Positions 50,601 through 61,277 of a DNA stretch of 64,000 nt are shown one piece after another; positions within the stretch are counted from its first letter, which is position 1; each line of letters begins with the position of its first letter. The position numbers and the translations under genes were made by a program. The DNA is taken from contig NW_017803987.1 in assembly GCF_001625305.1 (NCBI RefSeq), positions 1,534,823-1,598,822 of the forward strand, in the 5' to 3' direction. The notes beneath the pieces are model-generated. The model was not told where the DNA came from and searched no databases. It saw nothing but the letters and a program-made list of their open reading frames with translations. Source of the stretch: Branchiostoma belcheri (Eukaryota > Chordata > Leptocardii > Amphioxiformes > Branchiostomatidae).

Positions 50601-53109
50601 CTCCAGGAGGCCAGTGAAGCTGCTCGGACTTTTGCTGAGAGAAATAGCGACAAGCTATGATGACCTTACCCATAAATACCTTGGACCTTAAACTATGGTT
50701 CCTTACATCAACAAGCTACAAAAACTTACTGTAGGGCTCAAGTAAAGAAACTTTTTTTTCTGCGTACCTGAAATGCTACAAGTAACATTGAAAATTACCT
50801 GTAAAAAGACAAAATTTACCTTCCCCACTCAGAATTCACTGAATAAGGAGAAATGTCCGATTAAAAACCTTGTCAATTTTTCTCACCTCCCAACAACTGC
50901 ATCAGTTGCTGCTGGTCCATGTTTCCCAGCATGCTCTGCAGCCCACTGGTGTCTCCTGGGAAAGAACAATACAAGTTAGACATTGTGATGTGTATGTGTG
51001 TGTGTGTGTGTTGGGGGGGAGGGGGCGACTTTTCCAGATCTAAAAGCCGGGACGTGTGCCTGATAAACAAAAGAAGGGCTGACATTCTGATGTTGGTTAT
51101 TTTTCTATTGTCCCAAAAATGTCCATCAGACCACCTTTAATTTCGAGCCCTGCCTATAAAAATCCCTATAGGGCGAAAACTGTGTTCTGCGACCTTGAGT
51201 GCCTTACCTCCGAGTGCCCCCAGGGCGCCCAGGTCGGGCATGCCTGCGGAGCCCCCACCCCTGCTGTCACTGGACCCCGGGGTGGGGGGGTTGTTCAGCA
51301 GCTGGTTCACTTTCTTCTCATAATCATCGTCTTTGTCTGTCTTGGGCTCCTGAAAGACAAGGTAAAATATAAAATGTCAGAAAAAAGTAGAGTCTATATC
51401 AACTAATTTAGTTAATTAGACCATGTCTATTGGTTTTAGCAGTATTGTTACATGTACATACAACAATATGCAAAAAAAAGGCTAATTTCAGTACATGGTA
51501 CAAGGTATCTGCATAAGCACTTTTGTGCACCCAAAATTGGAGTTTTGCACCTATTTATTATATGGGTGAATCAATGCATCTAGATTTATGTATGTACTAA
51601 ATATTGTACACTACTATCAAGCACATTCTTGATGGAAAAAATGTAAAAAAAAATGTAGTTCTACTTGTTTATAAAATACCAGCAACAAAATATAGAAACT
51701 GAGATGTTTGTAACAAGTCAAATCATGTTTTACTGACTTCTTTGTTTGTTTGTTGATACTTGTTTGTTTATTGTTTGCACTTACAAATAAAACAATATAT
51801 AACATTTCAGAAATAAATAAACATGCATGGGAGGGCCAGAAACCTGGTGGTTTATCTTAGGCTCTCTCCAATACTACAAAATTGAAACATAAAGAAAACA
51901 ATATGTTTCACCACACCATGAAGTGGTATGAAATCATAATTATCATTATTACTAGAGGAACCAAATTTAAAACAAAGACAACAATAATAGCAGGAAAATA
52001 ACAAAACTATTCAAAGAATTAATGAAATTTTCATGTTTTATGTATGGATCTAAAATCCTTTGAAACCTAAATTTTACATGTACTTCCGGAAAATGAATGT
52101 TGTTCTGGGAAACTTGCCTGCATCCAGAAGAAGAACTTGCGGTTAGAAGACTTGAACTTCAGGATATAGGCACGGCCTGTGGTGCATTGTGGGACACGCT
52201 TGTACTCACAGTCATCTGGGAAAATGATGAGATCCTGGAGGAGGAAATATAGAAATTAATCTGTCAATATTAATCATAAATTAAATCAAAATAAATCATT
52301 TCATTCAGAATTCAGTTTGTCATTTTAATTTTCATCTGCAGGATATTGATGATAACCTCTAACAGAGAGGTATTACCTACATGTATTATCATATTATTAC
52401 AACATATTGAGGTATTATTATACTCAATGCAAGATCTTCATTGAATATTACCCCTAAAAAAAACAATCTCAACTAGATTGCAATATGCTGTAAGAATGAG
52501 GCAAAAGTACATGTGCATAATTATAAAATATTCATTGTGAAACAATATACAAATTTATCATATAATAATTTGCATGGAGATAATTTTTGTATATATTGCT
52601 GCACAACTTTACTGTCTTGACTTTCCTTAAAAAAAAGACTGCTGAACCCAACATACCAATGGCACATAGATGCTCATGGTTCTATCTTTCATTCGACAAC
52701 AGAATTTTTGGCAAGCCACACTACAGTATCGCCCCCCTCCCCCTTCAACGGCTTATTTTCGTGACTCAGCCATTTCGTTGCACCTAATTCAACGTTTAAA
52801 ATAACGAATGACGATTCACTAAACCCCAAAATGTCGTGTTTAAGACATCAATGCTGGAATAATCTTACCAATTTTTTAAGATGTTACAGATTTCTGCGGA
52901 AACAAAGTACTTACGTCTTCCACGGTACCGCTCGTGCGATCTTTCCAGCAGAAGTGCATGAGAGAATCGTCCGTTTGGTGCAGGTACACGGTCCCCTTTC
53001 TCTTGTCTGCCGTCACTGTCGTGCCCTTAAGATTCATCTTCCCTGCCCGAAACTCCAGTAGATACTTACTACTGGAGCGGGAGGAAGTCTGACCACCAAA
53101 AAGCGACAT
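47668..53109 (-). CDS. ADRM1: Proteasomal ubiquitin receptor ADRM1 (RPN13)
   Basis: Exons: 52915-53109, 52118-52234, 51208-51349, 50887-50955, 50398-50503, 49967-50124, 49318-49418, 48787-48888, 48147-48249, 47668-47768; 397 codons plus stop, in frame, close to the roughly 407 residues of human ADRM1. ADRM1 sits on the 19S proteasome, binds ubiquitin through an N-terminal Pru domain and recruits the deubiquitinase UCHL5 through a C-terminal DEUBAD domain. Seen here: the Pru region ([62 protein letters not shown]); a Gly/Ser/Thr/Pro-rich linker with [19 protein letters not shown] and [15 protein letters not shown]; the DEUBAD region ([37 protein letters not shown]); and the conserved acidic end DDDSMSLD. 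The second intron uses a GC donor (CAG|GCAAGT). Head-to-head with GID8. Orthology is clear. Confidence 0.97.
47917..48088. mobile_element. TIR element fragment, TAAGGCCACAC family, in an ADRM1 intron
   Basis: Right end TCATCCTTAAAAAATTAAAT followed by CAGTGTGGCCTTA, preceded by GAATGCGCGCGGG. The inner part (GCTCCGTATTGTTCTTAGCT, ACCATGGACTATGGAGGATG) matches copies at 27820-27880 and 59990-60060. Confidence 0.75.
48541..48650. repeat. Short inverted-repeat element in an ADRM1 intron
   Basis: Outer arms ATAGCATACAACATGGTGTA and its near complement in GGAATACCCCGTGTTGTATT frame about 60 bp, including GGCGATCCGACGCACGGTC. MITE-like and non-coding. Confidence 0.6.
48960..49214 (+). repeat. Dispersed about 250-bp repeat, copy 1 (ADRM1 intron)
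   Basis: Shares GAAAACATTGCCATCGGGCA, TTGTCAAGTGTCGGCCTC, AACATGCAATTTTGTA, GGACTTGAATCCCGACCTGA and GGTTTAGGTACACAGCACTAG with 54011-54250 in the same orientation. Short internal tandem changes (AACCTAAGCCTCTGG) are common to both. Confidence 0.9.
49437..49615. repeat. Three-copy tandem repeat, about 60-bp unit, in an ADRM1 intron
   Basis: Unit TGTTTTCATCCTATTCTGG followed by (T/A/G)C(C/G)TGAATTCTATGCTTAATAATCTTTGACAGTCCTGCATCA in variant forms, repeated three times next to exon 7. Confidence 0.85.
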
Positions 53110-53479
53110 TTTTGAGACTAAAAATTCGCAGAAACTTTTTCAGACGATTTTTTATCGTTCTTCGACCTGCAGTGTCTCGTGATATCTCGAGAGGAAACGT
53201 AATCTCGCGAGAGTACAACACCATCTCGTTCCCAGAAATTCACTTACAAAATATAAACTTTTAGTCATCACTTATCATATCTTTAATAAATCATAATAGA
53301 TTTATTTATTATTCATAATTAGTAAAATTTTATCCATTTAAGCTTCATTGTTGAAAAATAAACGGAAATGCAAACGCTGCATGCTGGGATTGAAAACTCG
53401 TCCCTAGGGTTGTCTGGAACGAAGAAGGTTTGGAAAAAAGTGCGAAGAAAGGTCGGCAGTTTTGCGACGTGTCGCAAGG
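53110..53479. promoter_or_regulatory. Bidirectional promoter region between ADRM1 and GID8
   Basis: The ADRM1 start codon is at 53109 (minus). The probable GID8 5' untranslated exon ends at 53479, with donor AAG|GTAATC. The region holds a perfect TCTCGCGAGA palindrome (53203-53212) with related TCTCGTGATATCTCGAGAGG text just before it, and GCATGCTGGGATTG (53379-53392), which resembles the complement of the CCCAGCATGC-type ZNF143 motif. There is no TATA box. TCTCGCGAGA is a known element of TATA-less, often divergent, housekeeping promoters. The role here is inferred. Confidence 0.75.
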
Positions 53480-54010
53480 TAATCATCTCAAAAATCTTCT
53501 TTAAGTGATCTTCGTCATGTTATCTAAGATATGATAGTTGTCTTTAAGGTGGCTGTCCTCAGTGTAGCGTTTTGTGAAAGCAGCAATTTGATAAATGGTC
53601 TGTTGGTAAAAATGGCGCCCCCCCCCCCTCCAAAATTTTCCCTTGTGTGGTCAGCCGGTATCGCGGTCAGCCCGCTTCTAACTTTGTGACAAAATATAGT
53701 ATGATTATTAAAAGTAGGAAGCTCTAAAATATTGTTATAGATCCTACACAACTAAGTCCATCATGGTTATAGGAACGTTGAATGATGGCTTTAGCAGATT
53801 GGGCTATTCCAAAATATACGATAGGGGCATTCCCACAAAAGTACTAGTATGCTAGTAATTTAGTACTAGTAGTAATACTAATAGAAATTATGTACATAAT
53901 GCTTGGAAAAATGTTACAGTTCAAGCCCCCAAAAACTAAAAGTCAAGAACCGATTCCGGACTTACTACAAAAAAACCATGTCACCTACCCCTTTCCTTTC
54001 CAAAACACCT

Positions 54011-54250
54011 AAAACCTTCCATAGATTGCTAGATGTGCTGCAAAATGAAGAAAACATTGCCATTGGGCATTGTCAAGTGTCGGCCTCCTTGCCACAGTTT
54101 TGCCAATACAACATTGCAAGGTTGCGAACATGCAATTTTGTAGATGCAATTTGGTTAAGGTCCGGACTTACAAGTCTGGAACTAAACCTAAACCTCTGGA
54201 CTTGAATCCGGACCTGAACCTAAATGTGGGTTTAGTTACACAGCACTAGT
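54011..54250 (+). repeat. Dispersed about 250-bp repeat, copy 2 (GID8 5' intron)
   Basis: Partner of 48960-49214. It ends about 35 bases before the acceptor of the GID8 start-codon exon (CCAG at 54282-54285). Confidence 0.9.
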
Positions 54251-54329
54251 AACACACGTGACCAATTAACCATGCATGTGTTCCAGCTAGAAGCCCATCC
54301 CACGTCACACAGCTATCCTGGGGACAAGC

Positions 54330-56942
54330 ATGAGTTTTACGGAGAAACACGAGGAGATCAGCAAACAGGAGTGGATGGACCGGCTCAACAGTCTGCACAT
54401 CTCCCGCGCAGACATGAACAGACTCATCATGAACTACCTAGTGACCGGTGAGTTTTCTTCAGGCAGTTCAGGTAAGGATGAGGTACAGCGGAGCTGGGGA
54501 ACGCTGGTACGGAGTTTGCAGGGTGTAGGATGTCCCTTGATTTGATTCATTACCTTCGTCAAGAAGGTTATGTTTTCAGTATTTCCCCAGAACTATCGTA
54601 GACTGGAACTCGTTGCCACCAAGCACAGTTGGGGCATCATCACTAGAAAGCTTTGAACAACTCCTGCAATCAAATGTGCAACGATTGAGTGTAACAAGCC
54701 ATTCGGTGTGATATCATATTGCTAGCTGCCACCGCGCTGCATGCCTGCGAAGCTGGTGTGTTACGCCAAAGGGCGGTTATACCGATACAGATACAGAGTA
54801 GCGTTTGTCCGTTTGTCCGTTTGTCTGTGAACTGAGCATAACTCAAGAAGCATTGTCATGAAACTTGGTAGTAGGTGGGTAGGTCTTGATGAGACCTAGA
54901 AATGATTAGCTTCTGGGCCCCCTGGTGGCTTTTGTTTGTACTGCAGCAGAACTTCCGGTTTTGATATCTCGTGTTCTGGACATGCTAGGGTCACAGATTT
55001 TGACAAAAAGTAACACAAATTATAAGTACAAATAAGTTGATCCTACACCTGCAAAGTCCTACCTCGTTTTCTTATTAATCTTAATGGTGACTTCTATTAG
55101 TACTAACACCCTCTTTCCACTGACACTATGATCGTTGAGCAACATAGGACAGTCTGCTGCCAAACATTTGACACGTTATGCAATGAATTTCATACACAAA
55201 GAAGAAATCTTTTTCGTATTTTGTCATCTTTTTATCATGCCTTAAATGCTTTAAAAAATCACATCCAAATCAAATGCCAATTATGAAATGAAAGTGACGC
55301 AAATCATACTTTGTTGCAGCTCAATTGTTGCTCAGCTATCACTGTCTAGGGGCCTTATACACGTATGATGTAGCAACTTGCTTTTTCATGTAAATGTCAT
55401 GTTTTTTTTTGTAACTGTGTATACATTGTACATTAATTACTGTGGTCTTTTTTGTGTGTCTGTCACAGACTGTGCAATTTTTCTGTGAAGTTTAATAATT
55501 TAATAACACCAAAAACAGTGATTTTCCTTTCTATTATCCATTATATTAGAAGGGTTTAAGGAGGCTGCTGAGAAGTTCCGTGTTGAAGCGGGAATTCCGA
55601 TGAACATGGACACGGAATCCCTGGACGAGAGAATAAAGATCCGAGACGCCATCCAGAAGGGAGAGATCGAAGAGGCCATGGCTCTGGTCAACAACCTCCA
55701 CCCTGAACTGTTAGATGACAACAGATATCTCTACTTTCACTTGCAGGTAAGTTTTATGTATAAGACAATAAATGAACTATTCCCGTTGTGCATGCAGAAT
55801 TGGTCAAAATGTTTGCGACAATAATAATGAAATGGTTCACAGTTTGAATTGACAATTTCTTCTTGACCAATCAAGTTCCTAGAACTCAGGACTGACAATT
55901 TCTTCTTGACCAATCAAATACCTAGAACTCAGGACTGATAATTTCTTCTTGACCAATCAAATTCATAGAACTCAGGACTGATAATTTCTTCTTAACCAAT
56001 CAAATTGCTAGAACTCAGGACTGACAATTTCTTCTTAACCAATCAAGTTCCTAGAACTCAGGACTGATTTACATACTGTTAGGCTTGCATGTATGTGTCA
56101 CTGATCTAATTTTCTCTCCACCAATCAGCAACAACATCTGATAGAGTTAATCAGGAAGAAGGATGTGGAGGGGGCTCTGCAGTACGCACAGACACACCTG
56201 GCAGAGAGAGGGGAGGAAAACGCAGATGTTCTCAATGAACTAGAAAAGACCCTCGCTCTCCTGGCGTTTGAGAACCCAGAGGATTCGCCGTTTGGAGAGT
56301 TACTTCACCCGTCTCAAAGACAAAAGGTAGGAAAGTGTTATAAAAGTGTTGGGCCTAGAAAACAAAATGTCATGTTTCCTGTTTCAGTCCTGAAAAAAAT
56401 TAGAGATTTTTTTTCTTCTTTTGACTTTGACAATCTCTAGTTATCCAACTTGTGATCCAACTGATACAATACAGTTTAACAAACTAAAACTTGCATTAGG
56501 ACACATGTTTTCAATGCCAATGTTGGAAAATTGATTGTACAACATTTCATCACTCAGGTGTCATATCATGGAGCTAGAAATTTACATATTAGCAGAAAAT
56601 GACATATATTTTACTCTCTACAATTGTTGAAATCATTGATAAAAATCTCTCATTTTCAGGAGAACAAAATACATTGTGTAGTTAGTTTGTATACAACCTA
56701 TAGTGAAACAGTTCTTTAATATTTGACAAGATAACCATGTGAAATTTTTTACTGTTTTTATTTTTCAGGTTGCTAGTGAGTTGAATTCGGCTATTTTAGA
56801 AGTTGAGAACAGGGAATCAACCCCAAAGCTGGCCAACATGCTCAAACTGCTGCTATGGGCTCAACATGAATTGGACCAGAAAAAAGTCAAATACCCACAC
56901 ATGACAGACCTAGCCAAAGGAGAGATAGAAGACCCAAAATGA
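54330..56942 (+). CDS. GID8: GID8 (TWA1), scaffold subunit of the CTLH E3 ubiquitin ligase
   Basis: Coding exons: 54330-54447, 55550-55746, 56129-56326, 56769-56942; 228 codons plus TGA, the same length as human GID8. A 5' untranslated exon probably ends at 53479 and the ATG exon begins at 54286. GID8 is a LisH-CTLH-CRA protein that holds the CTLH/GID ubiquitin ligase together. Seen: [20 protein letters not shown] (LisH, about 26-58); [40 protein letters not shown] (CTLH); then a CRA region with [26 protein letters not shown] and [19 protein letters not shown]; and the conserved end [19 protein letters not shown]. Divergently paired with ADRM1. Orthology is essentially certain. Confidence 0.97.
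54745..55000 (+). repeat. Composite dispersed repeat in the first GID8 coding intron
   Basis: Starts with the GTTACGCCAAAGGGCGGTTA module and a GATACAGATACAG run, continues with GTTTGTCCGTTTGTC, then AACTTGGTAGTAGGTGGGTAGG, GGGCCCCCTGGTGGCTTTTG and AACTTCCGGTTTTGATATCTCG. This joins in one copy the modules seen separately at 8221, 13000, 13872, 18055 and 33902, so it is the best full-length reference for that family. Confidence 0.8.
55842..56070. repeat. Five-copy tandem repeat, about 47-bp unit, in a GID8 intron
   Basis: Unit GACAATTTCTTCTTGACCAA followed by TCAA(A/G)T(T/A)CCTAGAACTCAGGACT, five times, ending about 60 bases upstream of exon 4. Confidence 0.92.
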
Positions 56943-57963
56943 CTGCTATTCAATATGCTCGTATAGATAATTTCTTTGTAAAAAAAAAAGCCACTTCACC
57001 ATTGTAAGGATGCTATGATACAGCTACATGTATCATTATGAAATTCAAGATAAATAAGCAAGAAAGCTTTCTACTTGTTGAAAAGACTCGCAATGTAGAT
57101 TTTCTTGTAAATTTGATTTAAAATGATTTTTACATGTACTCAAATACATTCATATACATGGTCAGACAGGTGTATAAATCCCTCCTACTATAAAATTGCA
57201 ACATGATGTAACCCAACACTAGTTACCGTGGTGAGAGACGTCAACAAATCAGGTCATTGCCCAGGTCAGAGTTCAGTGTTTGGAACGGAAGAAGAAGAAG
57301 AGGAAACGTAGCAAAAATAATATGTTTTCCTTCGGTAAACAAAAATATACAAAAGACACACCATCTACATATAGATAAAACAGAAAACCAGACCGATACT
57401 CCCCCTCATTGGATAATACTGTATGTCACTACAACTATATTTACCTTAGCTTGCTTCTTAATGCAGTATTTTGGTCTACGATTTAGCATTGCAGTTTTGA
57501 AATGATAATTATAACTTTACCACAGTACTACAGAATGTCATTCCATATTACTGTTTTGGATTCAAAATGAGCAAAAAAGGAAATGACATATAAGTGACTA
57601 AATGTGAAAATGTAGATAATACTTTGTACATACTTTGTATCTACTACTATTCTTGTTCTTTGTATGTTGGATCACACTTGTACTGTATTCTCTTTAATTA
57701 TTAATGTTAATTATAATGTTAAGTGTGAGAGAAGAGTGACTTGGTTTTTGGAACCTTAGATTTTATGAAAAGTTCATGCCTTTGTTAAATGTATTATAAA
57801 CATTTCAAAAAGCAAACTGTATAACATTAATCTTACTCAAAGTTCTGTTATTTATTTATAGAAGTAAAAGTTTACAAGTCCCCAAGTTCCTTCTTGCGTA
57901 ATACTTGAACAAGTCTTAACTCAACACTTGAACAAATTTCTTGTGTCAAATTTTAGTCAGTCA
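56943..57963. other. GID8 3' flank
   Basis: Presumed 3' untranslated sequence of GID8, then intergenic DNA, including a copy of the 260-bp repeat family (57130-57345). No other exon was recognised. Confidence 0.5.
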
Positions 57964-58475
57964 TAAGGCCACAGCAAGTAACTTTTATGGATGATATAAG
58001 TGCGCGCATTAATTTTCGCCTGGTTTGAGGGGGAAAAACAAGAAATTTTGCTGCCCTCTGACAGTGGTCAACATGCCGAAATTGGGCTAAGATGTCTGTT
58101 GCCATGCCGGAATATGGATGGCAGATAAATATGAAGAGAGGAGACAAGAAAAGGCTCTGATTTATTGCTTTGTCTTTACTTTGATTAAGTGATAATATTT
58201 CATTCACGATGTTCCCACTGAGTCAAAACCATTTGTACAATGCTTGAAAACTTTTATTTTTCAGTGACAAATGGATGTTGTAATACATGTAGTTGATAGT
58301 AAACTTAACACAATATACTAGGTATCATTTTTTGCTCACTAAGGATTATGATGTCAAAATTTAAAAATGTAGGAATCTTCGTTTTTTGGCCCACCTTGTT
58401 TTTTTTTCGCCCTATCGCATTAGATATGGAGTCTGCGGAGGACGTCATCCATAAAATTTACTTGCTGTGGCCTAA
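57964..58475. mobile_element. TIR element, TAAGGCCACAGCAAGTAA family (about 510 bp)
   Basis: Left terminus TAAGGCCACAGCAAGTAACT followed by TTTATGGATGA; right terminus is the complement (CATCCATAAAATTTACTTGC, TGTGGCCTA). No transposase is visible. Truncated relatives lie at 42294-42462 and 19830-19871. Confidence 0.82.
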
Positions 58476-59885
58476 TATGAACTCCATACACATGTATGTT
58501 GGTATGCAGATTGTAATGAATTCATAACAATTTCAATAAATCTAAGCTTGTTCTTTACTGGTAATGTCTGCTCTTAGTTCAAAGTGTCAGGGCATATGGA
58601 GAACTCTAGTAAACTGATAACATACTTCATTATAAGGCTCGCCCCTGTGGCATTGCCAAAAAAATGTTTCTCTTAAAGTTTGTAAACAAAGTAAGAAAGA
58701 CACATAAAGTTAATAGGAGTGTATATGAAGTCGATGTATTTGCAGTCATCCTAAATTGCAGTTAAATCTTACAATGCATCCACCACAGAAAACCTTTCTC
58801 AACACTGTTTACTTGCACATCGTATACTTCAGTACAACCTATGCAACACAATCCTTCTCTACCAGGCCAGTAGATTGAATAAACCAGTTTACGGTTTGAA
58901 CTAGCACGTCGGCAGAACGTGCTGTGCCTGCGCTAAAGCCATAATGTGTTGGCAGAACGTCTCATTTAAGTTTCTATGCTCGTATTTTGGGACGATATCC
59001 AGTCTATAGTTTTCAAACCTTGTGGCAGAAAAGATATCGTATTAAGCCGGCTAAATTCTGATGAAACGTTGACTTACAAAAACTGGAGAAAAAAACAACA
59101 GAATTTTACAAAAATTTTTCTTTTAAATTACAAGTTAGGGGCCTTCGGTTTTGACCTGACACATGCAAAGTTCAAACCGTGAACTAGCTCACACAAGCTG
59201 TGGGTCTGGAAGGAGATTCTGCAACACACAATGCAATAATCTTGCTGCAACAATTACACTCATCTCTTGCACAATTCCCCTTTAACACCCTTCACCAAAC
59301 ACAGCCATTTGATTATCAAGCTTTACACTCATAAATAGACAACTTTCAGTTCAACTGAATATGGACAGCATTTTAAAAAGCTTAAAAGTTCAAAACTTTT
59401 GTCCTCTGTATCTGAGAAATTTGACTTCAAAAACTTATAAATATTTGATACGTCAAATAATTCTATAAACCATTTACAACATTACAACAAAAATTCTGAA
59501 ATGTGTGACACATGTACATGTAATAGCAATTATAAATCAAATTTTGCGTTCACAACATAAATGTTGGAATTCAAAATTTTTTAACCTTGAAAGTGTACAT
59601 TTTATGTAGATATAGAACTAAAGCTGACATTTTCAAAAAGGTTTTCATACAATACTCATACATTGAAGAAAAGGAGTGGCTATTTTATGAATTTCTCCAA
59701 CATTTTAATTGTTACAGCTTACGTCAGTAAGTAAGTGAGTTCAATTGACATGTAGAAAGTTCAAAAGATTCTTTGGGGAAAAAAAAAACTTAAAACCATG
59801 TCTTCCTGAGATGTTATTGTAGAAGAGCAATACAGTCCATTTCTTCTTTTAAAAAAGCTGCATACATTATACATGTATGTTAGGT
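58476..59885. other. Intergenic, between convergent GID8 and IAH1
   Basis: AT-rich sequence without supported exons. The few open frames (for example near 58976-59182) have no recognisable domains or good splice signals. Confidence 0.4.
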
Positions 59886-60308
59886 TAGGCCACACCACCA
59901 TAATTTTATGGATGACATCCGCGCGCGCATTGATTTTCACCTGTTATCAAAAAAAAAAGATCACGTCCACCTCCAAGGCTCTAGGCCTGGGTAGTCCATG
60001 GTAGTTAGCAACATTATGGAGCCGGTGGTAACCCTGGAGGATGGCACCAAGGCTACCGAAGCTCCATGGCAGCAAGAACTCAGTACATTATGTACAGTAA
60101 TGATTCAATAATTCCGCAAAAAGCCAGCATGTGCCGGCTTGTCGTATACGTCACTATGTACTGCCAGAAGTTCACAAAACCAGCTTTGTATTCCTGTGGT
60201 TTAGTAGCATTTTTATTTTTGGAGGGATTTTTTTTTTATTCACCCGCGTGCACTAGTTTGGGGGTCTTCAGAGGATGTCATCCATAAAATTAAGTCGGTG
60301 TGGCCTTA
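59886..60308. mobile_element. TIR element, TAAGGCCACAC family, copy B
   Basis: Left terminus TAGGCCACACCACCATAATT followed by TTATGGATGACATCC; right terminus GGATGTCATCCATAAAATTA followed by AGTCGGTGTGGCCTTA. The interior is largely the reverse complement of copy A (27569-27914), plus an extra GGATGGCACC-containing inverted segment. Non-coding. Confidence 0.85.
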
Positions 60309-61277
60309 CTATGCTTACACACGTACATGTGTACAGTGAGTGTAAACCTAAAAAACCTGGACAAAACAAGCCCTGATAATTTGTTGCTCCATGACCACTA
60401 CAATTTAGCCTTGCTATAAATAAAGCATTTTGCAGTATCTCTGCATTGAGTTTACTGAATAAGCTAACAGAAAATGTCTGACTTTACGGTAATTTGGCTG
60501 TGTATTCATATCACCACTCTTGTAAAACCACTTATTTGACAAGCAAAAAATTAATGATTTTGTCAACAGTTTGATACAGTTTTTCTAGACCTATTTAACG
60601 ACAGGCCATCTCAGTGACTTGTGAGTGACATGTACATATGTGCCTTCTAGTGCAAAGTCCTCCATGCTATTTGTACCATCTTTCGTTAAAAATGTGGTTT
60701 AAAATGTGTCGTAGATTCGAAATTCCTGAAAAGTCTCGACCAACCAGCCTACTAAGACCTGGTTCTATTTAGTTCTTGTTGGTTGCGCCTTTTTTTCTCA
60801 GTACTTCTTATGCCTTAAAAAGACAGTACGTTGACTTTCATTGATCAATTGATGAAAATGCAGCTTAGCTATGGGAATAACATAGTGTGGTAAACTGAAC
60901 TAAGCAAACCTGGCTTGACAAAACAAACAACTGGGTACACCATTTTGACCTCCAATTTGACCTCTCTCCCAACCTGTGAAGAGACCACCAATTTCACCTT
61001 CCTGTCAATCTGCAGTTACACCATTTTCTGCCTCTTTTTCTGTGAATCTACTGTTAATCACGTAACTATAATGGGGAAAAAACGCAAACAAACAAGCAAC
61101 TTTACACCGAAAACAAAATCTCCCCATGACTAGACTCCCTTATACGTACTCACATACCCATGTTTTAGCTTAAAAAAAGAAGCAATTTGACACTGATCCC
61201 ATAGCCAAACTTGCACCCATCCTGTTGTCTATGTTAGTTGCTGAGGTTAATACGGAGTATGGGGGTTAGTAGAAGAC
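60309..61277. other. IAH1 3' flank and intergenic sequence
   Basis: Contains a repeat fragment (60935-61060: CACCATTTTGACCTCCAATT and CTTCCTGTCAATCTGCAGTTAC) related to 37037-37140 and, in complement, to 43055-43115. No exons were found. Confidence 0.45.

Noticed and set aside
58976..59182. 68-codon open frame between GID8 and IAH1
   Set aside because: No domain similarity, AT-rich low-complexity protein, no splice partners.
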